From positions 1 through 8,439 of the forward strand of contig JAJYGJ010000045.1 in assembly GCA_021790695.1 (NCBI GenBank): a stretch of 8,439 nucleotides of DNA, in the 5' to 3' direction. The position numbers and the translations under genes were made by a program. Positions 1 through 5,510 of the stretch are shown here, one piece after another. Below the pieces are notes generated by a model that saw only the letters and a program-made list of their open reading frames with translations, ran no database searches and was not told the origin of the DNA. Positions within the stretch are counted from its first letter, which is position 1. Each line of letters starts with the position of its first letter. This DNA comes from Nitrospirota bacterium (GTDB taxonomy: Bacteria > Nitrospirota > Thermodesulfovibrionia > Thermodesulfovibrionales > JdFR-88).

Positions 1-391
1 TCGCGCAAAGCAGGTTATTGGTGCCGTTTAAATTGTTGTTGACGGTATACCGCTTTTGCCTGGGCGATTTCATCGAATAAGGGGCGGACCTCTGCTCGGC
101 AAAATGCACGGCCACCTCCGGCGCGTATCCCTTTATCAGTCCCAGGAGGCGTTCGTACTCCGTTGCGATATCCAGATTGATGAACTCTATCTGGTCGCCG
201 GTAAGTTCCTTCCATACCGAAAGCCTCGTCATGACAGGGGTGATAGGCGTCAGGGAGCCGCAACCAAGTTCGTTGTCTATGTCCCTGCGCGACAGGTTGT
301 CCACTATGAAGACATCATGCCCCTTGCTGGACAAATAAAGGGCCGTTGGCCATCCGCAAAATCCGTCGCCGCCCAATACCATGACTTTCAT
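1..391 (-). CDS. SQD1/SqdB-like NAD-dependent SDR (UDP-sulfoquinovose synthase family), 3' end cut by window edge
   Basis: Translation from the ATG at 391 gives 130 residues that stay open to the left edge; a full family member is about 380-400 aa. It begins MKVMVLGGDGFCGW, a Rossmann nucleotide-binding GxxGxxG (residues 7-13) followed by the Trp characteristic of SQD1-type enzymes. Further family-like stretches are DNLSRRDIDNELG (31-43), SLTPI (46-50) and HFAEQRSAPYSM (96-107). Known members convert UDP-glucose plus sulfite to UDP-sulfoquinovose in the cytoplasm, using NAD transiently. The catalytic Tyr-Lys pair would lie outside the window, so activity cannot be judged; a related SDR making another nucleotide sugar is possible. 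A weak ribosome binding site (GGGGA, 7-base spacer) precedes the ATG. The gene lies 50 bases after the fusion gene and is probably in the same operon. Family assignment is fairly sure, substrate is not. Confidence 0.82.
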   Translation of the reverse strand, partial: MKVMVLGGDGFCGWPTALYLSSKGHDVFIVDNLSRRDIDNELGCGSLTPITPVMTRLSVWKELTGDQIEFINLDIATEYERLLGLIKGYAPEVAVHFAEQRSAPYSMKSPRQKRYTVNNNLNGTNNLLCA

Positions 392-441
392 AACAGTTTC
401 CCCGCCTCCATCCGGTCAGATTTTTCGGTTTTTAAAATTTT

Positions 442-2553
442 TTATCCCCGCCCTTTTTTCGTTTCGCGCACCATTTCAAAAATCCCCTCATCGAACTTGA
501 CTCGCGGCTCCCATCCAAAGGCCGATTTCAACCGTTCGGCGCCGTGGCGGACCCTCGTGTTTACCGATCTGAACTTGTAAAGCAGGTGGGCCTTCCTGCC
601 CGGCACAAGCGGCATTGTCCGGTCAAGGAACCAGAAGGCGGCCGATAAAACCCATGCCGGGATGAAAACCGTAATAAAACGCTCGCCCGATTCCCGCCGG
701 TATGCCTTTAAAAAATCCCTTTCGGTCACCGCTCCGTCGTCTATCACGTTGAAGATGCCGCTTTTCCCCGAATCGCCCGCAAGCACCATCGCATCCACGA
801 GGTTGTCCACATAAACCAACGGCAGGAGCTTTCTTCCCATTCCGAAGACGAACATGAAACGGCCCGCCCTGACGCCAACGTCGCGGACCAGGTTTTTCCC
901 GGGACCGTAGACCAGCCCCGGCCTGAGCACCGTAATTACCGGGGACGGGTTCACTTCCTGGAATTCCCGGACCGCCCTTTCGGCCATGAGCTTCGCGTTG
1001 GAATAAAAACCCCTTTTTTCGGGATTGGCCTCATCGGGGAAATCCTCATCCACAAGGCCGCCTTTCGGATAGGCGCTTGCGTGCAAAAGCCCTATGGTGC
1101 TGGCGTAGACAATATGCCTGACACCCGCCATTTGCGCGGCCAGCAAAACATTGCGCGTTCCCGTTACCGTTGTGTCCAGGTGATAGAGCCAGTTGCCTTT
1201 CATGGCTGCAGCCAGATGATAGACCTTCTCCACTCCCCGGCAGGCCGTCTCCACGCTGCCGGGGTCGCTGATCGAGCCTTTGACAAACTGCACGTTCGGC
1301 CCGAACTCCGCCGCGCTCCCAACTCCCCGATGGGTCAGGACGCGGACCCTGAGCCCCTTTCCGGCCAGGGCCTTGACGAGCCTTTTGCCTATAAACCCTG
1401 TCCCCCCGGTCACCAGCACATCCGCATCCTCCCTCACCCCGCCGCTCCGCAGCCGGACGGGCGGGAAACCTTTGGGATAGCTGGAGGTCTTGTCCCCGAA
1501 GACGCCCTCCGAAACGGCCGCGACGGCCTCCCCCTGCCACCCCGGCACCGGCGAGGACTTTTTCTTTTTATTGCCGGCCTCTATCGCTCCATAGAATTCC
1601 CGGATAAGGTTCTCCATTCCCGCGTAAGTGTCCAGCCTGCCCATGGCAAAAGCGGCGATGTTCCGTAACGCGCCGCATAAAAGCGCTTTGCCGAGGACCA
1701 GGTTTTCCATCGCCCGCTCGACAACCTGAGGCAATGACGTCTTCTTTTTTGACGTAACCAGCATCTGCCTGTAATCGGCCGATATGCGCCCTTTCGTGCA
1801 TTCCAGGACCATTTCGTTCCGGAAGGGGTAACTGTCGAGCGACACATGGATGGAAGCCGTCATCCGCGGGGAATCAAAAGACATATTGAGCCCGGTCAGG
1901 TCGCCGTCTCCGCCGCGGCGGCGGGTAATGCCCCGGCAAACGAGGCCGCGGTCAAACATATAAAGCAGGCTCAGATGGTGCGGCAGCAGGTCGTAAAATA
2001 TCTCGCCCGGAAGTTCCGTGAGCCACTGCGGGGCAAGCCCCGCACGCTTCCGGTCCAGATACCCCTCCGTCTCCGTTATCGAAATATGGGTGATCTCCCC
2101 GAAACCCCCTCCTTTAAAAAGCCGCATCGCCTCCAGTGTCGCGGGATCAAAGAGCCGGAAATGGCCCGGACAGACGAGCAGGGCGTTTTTTTCCGCGTAA
2201 CTGTTTACGGCCTCCGCGTCATGGGCTGAAAGGCACATGGGCTTTTCTATGAATACATGTGAGCCATGTCCCATGGCCAGCAGGGCCATGTCCTTATGCA
2301 GGCGGGGCGGGGTAAGCACATGGACGGCCCGCGGCCTGAACTCCTTTAACATGGTCTCCGCATCCGCGAATACATGCCCCAGCCCGAACTCCCGCGCCAG
2401 GTCCTCCAGTCTTGGCCCATTGGTGTCACAGACCGCAATATTGCCCGTATCGATAAACCTTGTGATGTATTTCAGATGGACCCTCGCGATATTGCCGCAC
2501 CCTATTACGCCGACTCTGACATCCCGTCTGATGTCTTTCCCTTTGGTTTTCAT
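442..2553 (-). CDS. Two-domain protein: N-terminal Gfo/Idh/MocA oxidoreductase fused to C-terminal extended SDR (epimerase/dehydratase)
   Basis: One uninterrupted frame of about 703 aa carries two complete NAD(P)-dependent enzymes. Residue numbers count from the alternative GTG at 2562; subtract 3 for the ATG at 2553. Residues 15-355 are a Gfo/Idh/MocA oxidoreductase: GCGNIA (21-26), the EKP signature (106-108, Lys107 the likely catalytic residue) and DLLPHH (191-196) at the usual histidine position. A linker of about 25 residues follows. Residues 381-706 are an extended SDR: TGGTGFIG (385-392), YASTIG (486-491) and catalytic YSNAK (Tyr520, Lys524). A hydrophobic stretch at 629-648 resembles that of 3-beta-HSD-like SDRs. 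Such a protein could perform two redox or epimerisation steps on one nucleotide sugar, but the substrates are unknown. The ATG is preferred because GGAT lies 11 bases upstream of it and only 2 bases from the GTG. The stop is TAA. Confidence 0.88.
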   Translation of the reverse strand: MKTKGKDIRRDVRVGVIGCGNIARVHLKYITRFIDTGNIAVCDTNGPRLEDLAREFGLGHVFADAETMLKEFRPRAVHVLTPPRLHKDMALLAMGHGSHVFIEKPMCLSAHDAEAVNSYAEKNALLVCPGHFRLFDPATLEAMRLFKGGGFGEITHISITETEGYLDRKRAGLAPQWLTELPGEIFYDLLPHHLSLLYMFDRGLVCRGITRRRGGDGDLTGLNMSFDSPRMTASIHVSLDSYPFRNEMVLECTKGRISADYRQMLVTSKKKTSLPQVVERAMENLVLGKALLCGALRNIAAFAMGRLDTYAGMENLIREFYGAIEAGNKKKKSSPVPGWQGEAVAAVSEGVFGDKTSSYPKGFPPVRLRSGGVREDADVLVTGGTGFIGKRLVKALAGKGLRVRVLTHRGVGSAAEFGPNVQFVKGSISDPGSVETACRGVEKVYHLAAAMKGNWLYHLDTTVTGTRNVLLAAQMAGVRHIVYASTIGLLHASAYPKGGLVDEDFPDEANPEKRGFYSNAKLMAERAVREFQEVNPSPVITVLRPGLVYGPGKNLVRDVGVRAGRFMFVFGMGRKLLPLVYVDNLVDAMVLAGDSGKSGIFNVIDDGAVTERDFLKAYRRESGERFITVFIPAWVLSAAFWFLDRTMPLVPGRKAHLLYKFRSVNTRVRHGAERLKSAFGWEPRVKFDEGIFEMVRETKKGRG

Positions 2554-2600
2554 GGATTTCACTTATCCGCCGCGCGGCAGCGCCGAAAAATAAAAAGCGA

Positions 2601-2620
2601 AAAAGCGGTTTTCCGCTTTT
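2601..2620 (-). terminator. Small intrinsic-terminator-like hairpin overlapping the glycosyltransferase stop codon
   Basis: A perfect inverted repeat has 8-base arms (AAAAGCGG and CCGCTTTT) around a 4-base loop. On the minus strand the GC part of the stem is followed by runs of T (TTTTTCGC, then TTTTTATTTTT), as in an intrinsic terminator. The TAA stop of the upstream gene is inside the 5' arm. Only four GC pairs support the stem, so it may be a partial terminator or a 3'-end/processing hairpin. The next gene starts about 50 bases further on with no visible promoter, so readthrough is expected. Confidence 0.5.
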
Positions 2621-3848
2621 AAAAACCGTAGCGGGACTTGAGGATGCCGGCTATGTAATCCCTCTGCCTGCCGCCGGAGAGTTTCCCGGCCGTCTCCAAC
2701 CCGTTTTCAACCAGCCGCGCACGAAGCCCCGGAGAGCCGTGGAGCCTGATTATGGCCCGGGCCAGCGCCCCGGAGTCGGCGGGAGGGACAAGGATACCGT
2801 TCAACCCGTCCGTTATAACGGCCGGTACGCCTCCTACCGCCGTGGCTATTACCGGGGTCCTGTTCGCCATCGCCTCCAGAATTACTTTTGGGAATCCCTC
2901 CGTCACCGAAGGAAGGACGCAGGCCAGAGAGTCCCTGTACAAATGGAAAATCCTCTCATCGCCGTATGGGATATACCCCAGGAATCTGACCTTCCCTTCA
3001 AGGCCTTGCCTGGCCGCCTTTTGCCTGAGAAACGCCTCCTCATCGCCGCTGCCCACGATGTTCAGACGGATATCATCGCCCTCTTCAAGCAGGAGTTGCA
3101 CGGCGTCGATAAGATAGGAAACGCCCTTTTCACGGGAAAGCCGCCCGATGAATGTTACCGCCCGCGGGCCGCGTTCCGGGAGGGCATCCGGTTTTGAATA
3201 TATGTGCCGTTTCGAACCTTCCTCATGACGGAGGGCCGTATCGGGACCATATCCCGTGCAGACGGGATATATCTCGTAAATGGACCGGTTCCCCCGCCTT
3301 CCGTAAAGATCAAAGAGCTCCCTGCCCACAACGAAAGTGGGACGGGTCCCGAACAGGTTTTTTGCCTGCCTCTCGAGCCACCAGGCAAAGGCATTTGCAG
3401 GCAGCTTTAATGCGCCCTTTTTTTCGTATTCGGATTTGACGGTCTTTCTGACATTGCCCCTTATGTAGCCGAAAGACGGTCTACCCTCCTTCTCCGCCAA
3501 TCTCAAAAAAAGCTGTCCCAGGGCATTTGGTATGACCGCCCCAACCAGGTTCCAATCACTGATGTTTTCCCTGAATATCCTTTTCATTTTTACCGCGTAC
3601 AGGGGGAAAGCCGCGTAGAGAAAGACGGACCTCCGGTAAAAAGGCAGATGGCAGACCTCTATCCTGCCGTTCAGCAGGTCCACCGGGAATTTCCCGCGGG
3701 CCTCTTTTGTCTCCAGCACCGGGACGCAAAATATTACCCTGGAGAAATGTTCCGTGAAGGTCATCCAGAACATGAAATAACTTTCATCGGCGGTATAGCC
3801 GGTCCCGTCATAATAGAAGCGCAGGTTTAAAAAGATGGCCAGGGTCAT
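2619..3848 (-). CDS. GT4-family glycosyltransferase
   Basis: From the ATG at 3848 the protein is 409 aa, normal for a GT4 (GT-B fold) retaining glycosyltransferase. It starts MTLAIFLNLRFYYDG, typical of a GT4 N-terminal Rossmann strand. The C-terminal donor-binding domain shows GRLSREKG (about 235-242), the E-x7-E motif EGFPKVILE (317-325) and TPVIATAVGGVP just after it. No signal peptide or clear membrane span is seen; such enzymes act at the cytoplasmic membrane, adding a sugar from a nucleotide donor to a lipid-linked glycan. Donor and acceptor cannot be predicted. The frame is open upstream to a TTG at 3866, but those six residues overlap a relic SDR sequence and do not fit the family start. 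No good ribosome binding site precedes the ATG, so translation may depend on coupling to the upstream gene or the relic reading frame. Confidence 0.9.
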   Translation of the reverse strand: MTLAIFLNLRFYYDGTGYTADESYFMFWMTFTEHFSRVIFCVPVLETKEARGKFPVDLLNGRIEVCHLPFYRRSVFLYAAFPLYAVKMKRIFRENISDWNLVGAVIPNALGQLFLRLAEKEGRPSFGYIRGNVRKTVKSEYEKKGALKLPANAFAWWLERQAKNLFGTRPTFVVGRELFDLYGRRGNRSIYEIYPVCTGYGPDTALRHEEGSKRHIYSKPDALPERGPRAVTFIGRLSREKGVSYLIDAVQLLLEEGDDIRLNIVGSGDEEAFLRQKAARQGLEGKVRFLGYIPYGDERIFHLYRDSLACVLPSVTEGFPKVILEAMANRTPVIATAVGGVPAVITDGLNGILVPPADSGALARAIIRLHGSPGLRARLVENGLETAGKLSGGRQRDYIAGILKSRYGF

Positions 3849-3926
3849 GAAAGCGGCAGGCGGCAAGCGCTAAGGCCTCCATCCCCACCCGGGGCGGCCG
3901 TCCGCTCCGGGAACCATGACCTTCAT
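3849..3926 (-). pseudogene. Relic 5' end of an SqdB-like SDR gene, frameshifted and truncated
   Basis: An ATG at 3926 overlaps the TGA of the dehydratase gene (ATGA) and sits behind GGAGGG. It reads MKVMVPGADGRPGWGWRP and then meets TAG at 3870. GADGRPG is an intact SDR nucleotide-binding GxxGxxG, followed by Trp as in the SqdB-like protein starting at 391 (MKVMVLGGDGFCGW). After a one-frame shift in the G-rich run, the reading continues EALALAACRFHD, which lines up with TALYLSSKGHD of the intact protein. The match then stops where the glycosyltransferase begins. This looks like a broken, nearly deleted SDR gene. Alternatively it is kept as a short coupling ORF for the glycosyltransferase. 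The similarity is visible directly; the history is inferred. Confidence 0.6.
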
Positions 3927-5002
3927 AATGTTCCCTCCGCCAGTTCCGCCACGCCCGCCCGCGCGGCCAGGACATTGTCGATAAGACCGTTTTTAACCAG
4001 ATAGTCCCTGAGTTCATCCCGGTCCAGGGGTTTTTCCGTGGCCGACACATAGGATTTTGACAGACCCGTGGAAACCACGTCGGAGTAGGAATAATCGATC
4101 GACTGGTAGATCGATTTGAATGCAGGGGTTATGACAAACATGTCCTTCAGTTCCATGGAGCGGGAGACCTCCTCATCGCTCATAAGCTCCTCGTAGAGCT
4201 TCTCTCCCGGTTTCGCGCCGATCTCGACCGTCCTTATGCCGTACGGTTTATGTCCGAACCTGGGCGCCATTGCTTCTATCAATACATCCGCAAGGTCGGC
4301 TATCCTCGCCACGGGCATCTTGGTGACGAAGACCTCTCCGCCTTTTGCCCGGGTCAGCGCCTTCAATACAAGGCTTGCCGATTCCCGGATGCTCATGATA
4401 AAGCGGGTCATCCTTTTATCGGTAAGCGTGACCGGGCCGCCCTCTTTGATCTGGCTGATGAACAGGGGCACCACGGAGCCCCTGGACCCGATCACATTTC
4501 CGAAACGTGAGCTGCTGAAGATGGTCCCGCCGCCGTTTTTGAGCGCGTTGGCGGCGGTGACAAGACGCTCTCCCATCAGCTTTGACGTGCCCATGACGTT
4601 CGTCGGGTTTACCGCCTTGTCGCTGCTCGTAAAAAGGACATGCTTGACGCCGCCCGCCTTCGCGGCCCGTATGACGTTCTCAACGCCAAAGATATTCGTC
4701 TGGGCCACGTCGAAGGGGTTGTATTCGGAGAGGATGACGTGCTTGAACGCCGCGCAATGGATGACGATGTCCAGGCCACCGGAAAGCTGCTCCAGCTTTC
4801 CGGGGTCCCTGACGTCCCCCAGAAAACAGAAGACGTTCCCGCTTTTATACCGCTCCATCAGGAAAAAAAGCGCGGACTCGTTGTTGTCCATCAATCTCAG
4901 CTCAGCCGGTTCGAAGGCGTAAAGCTGCCTCACGATCTCGCTGCCCACCGTCCCGGCGGCCCCGGTTACGAGGACCCTTTTGCCTTTATAAAATCCTTCC
5001 AA
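3923..5002 (-). CDS. Soluble nucleotide-sugar 4,6-dehydratase/epimerase, CapD/WbjB/FlaA1-like SDR
   Basis: The 359-aa protein is an extended SDR of the polysaccharide-biosynthesis (CapD-type) group. Visible motifs are TGAAGTVG (13-20), the GDVRD segment (about 62-66), HCAAFKHV (about 82-89), SSDKAVNPTNVMGTSK (about 126-141), SSRFGNVIGSRGSV (about 163-176) and KPGEKLYEEL (about 264-273). Family members dehydrate UDP-GlcNAc to a 4-keto-6-deoxy sugar, some with 5-epimerisation. The usual active-site Tyr of YxxxK is Met here (Met137, Lys141), as in PglF/WbpM/CapE-type enzymes. Its length and lack of N-terminal membrane helices point to the short cytoplasmic form. The start is TTG, chosen because GGAGG lies 6 bases upstream and the next residues fit the family. 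It is the first gene after the predicted promoter and ops-like site. Exact product unknown. Confidence 0.88.
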   Translation of the reverse strand: MEGFYKGKRVLVTGAAGTVGSEIVRQLYAFEPAELRLMDNNESALFFLMERYKSGNVFCFLGDVRDPGKLEQLSGGLDIVIHCAAFKHVILSEYNPFDVAQTNIFGVENVIRAAKAGGVKHVLFTSSDKAVNPTNVMGTSKLMGERLVTAANALKNGGGTIFSSSRFGNVIGSRGSVVPLFISQIKEGGPVTLTDKRMTRFIMSIRESASLVLKALTRAKGGEVFVTKMPVARIADLADVLIEAMAPRFGHKPYGIRTVEIGAKPGEKLYEELMSDEEVSRSMELKDMFVITPAFKSIYQSIDYSYSDVVSTGLSKSYVSATEKPLDRDELRDYLVKNGLIDNVLAARAGVAELAEGTL

Positions 5003-5048
5003 TCACCCCTCCCGGAGATATTTTTTCCTGTTCCCCGCCTGTTTCGGT

Positions 5049-5060
5049 CATGCTACCGCC
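5049..5060 (-). promoter_or_regulatory. ops-like element (RfaH/NusG-paralogue recruitment site)
   Basis: The minus strand reads GGCGGTAGCATG, matching every fixed position of the ops consensus GGCGGTAGnnTG. Two further G residues precede it, as in the JUMPStart sequences of enterobacterial polysaccharide operons. It lies in the untranslated leader, about 98-109 bases after the predicted transcription start and about 47 bases before the TTG of the first gene, which is the usual placement. Known ops sites pause RNA polymerase and load RfaH, which suppresses termination through long operons. Function here is inferred, since no rfaH or nusG paralogue is in the window. Confidence 0.65.
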
Positions 5061-5101
5061 CCGGCCCGTTTTCATGGCCGCCCACCCTTCAAGATTGAAA
5101 A

Positions 5102-5114
5102 TGCATGGCATGCA
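5102..5114. repeat. Interrupted palindrome in the transcript leader
   Basis: TGCATG and CATGCA flank a single central base. It lies roughly 43-55 bases after the predicted transcription start, between the promoter and the ops-like site. A protein-binding site is possible; as RNA, a one-base loop is not feasible without opening the stem. I cannot assign a function. Confidence 0.3.
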
Positions 5115-5163
5115 AAATAAAAGGTTGCCGTCCGATTCCCGCAGCAATTACAGGTTGTATTTT

Positions 5164-5192
5164 AGTATAAGAACGGCTCTTGCCGATGTCAA
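5164..5192 (-). promoter_or_regulatory. Near-consensus sigma70-type promoter for the dehydratase operon
   Basis: On the minus strand TTGACA (5192-5187) and TATACT (5169-5164) are separated by exactly 17 bases. The -35 box is a perfect consensus and the -10 box differs from TATAAT at one position. AT-rich sequence immediately upstream could act as an UP element. Transcription would start near 5157, giving a leader of about 155 bases before the TTG at 5002. This marks a new transcription unit separate from the AsnB-like gene upstream. Confidence 0.8.
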
Positions 5193-5223
5193 GGGGAAAT
5201 TCAAATTATTATATCTTTGGAGA

Positions 5224-5254
5224 CTGAAATTTCAGATTAAAAAAATTTTTTTAA
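5224..5254. repeat. Two adjacent AT-rich palindromes upstream of the promoter
   Basis: CTGAAATTTCAG (5224-5235) is a perfect 12-base palindrome. One base away, 5237-5254 is a perfect 18-base palindrome made of TTAA-type ends around seven A and seven T. They lie about 65-100 bases upstream of the predicted start on the minus strand. The first could be an operator for a dimeric regulator; the second is an A-tract/T-tract likely to bend or melt easily. Neither matches a site I can name. Confidence 0.5.
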
Positions 5255-5510
5255 ACGCCTGCCCGGACCACGGCCCTTATTGATCAAGGATTACGGCCTT
5301 TACCTCGGATTGCCGGCTACCCGTTTTAAAATCAGGAGGGGCCCTGGATGAACGGATATCCCGCGGAGAACGGGCCTGCTTTCACCGCAACCTTTAAGTG
5401 TATTTTCGGGACCAGCGAGGCGGAGCCGTTTCAATTCCGCTTGAGACCGCCCCGGGATGCGGGCGGGCGGGGCATGCCGCATCAGGCGCCTCGGTTTTTT
5501 CGGATTGCGG

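Larger units (their letters stand above)
5003..5510. other. Non-coding regulatory gap between two transcription units
   Basis: This stretch of about 500 bases has no ORF with recognisable protein features. The half nearer the dehydratase gene (5003-5260) is a promoter and leader region: AT-rich palindromes, a minus-strand promoter, an ops-like motif and a ribosome binding site. The other half (5260-5510) is GC-rich. I could not find a clear terminator for the AsnB-like gene in it, only short palindromes without a following T-run in the right direction. Confidence 0.7.

Noticed and set aside
56..580. 174-codon plus-strand ORF
   Set aside because: It runs antisense across the SqdB-like gene and the end of the fusion gene, both supported by motifs; it looks like a chance open frame in GC-rich sequence.
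2830..2841. Second GGCGGTAG on the minus strand, resembling the ops core
   Set aside because: It lies inside the glycosyltransferase coding region, continues GAGG so the conserved T is missing, and is not in a leader.
3849..3866. Six-residue N-terminal extension of the glycosyltransferase from a TTG at 3866
   Set aside because: The added residues come from the relic SDR sequence in another frame and do not resemble a GT4 start; the ATG at 3848 gives the expected N-terminus.
4236..4922. 228-codon plus-strand ORF
   Set aside because: It is wholly antisense to the dehydratase gene, which has clear family motifs, and its own product has none.
5300..5482. 60-codon minus-strand ORF in the gap after the AsnB-like gene
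   Set aside because: No recognisable protein features, arginine- and proline-rich composition typical of GC-rich non-coding frames, and no convincing ribosome binding site.
5461..5510. Possible terminator just after the AsnB-like gene
   Set aside because: Short palindromes (GGCATGCC, AGGCGCCT) are present, but none forms a good stem followed by a T-run on the minus strand; the run of T nearby is on the plus strand.
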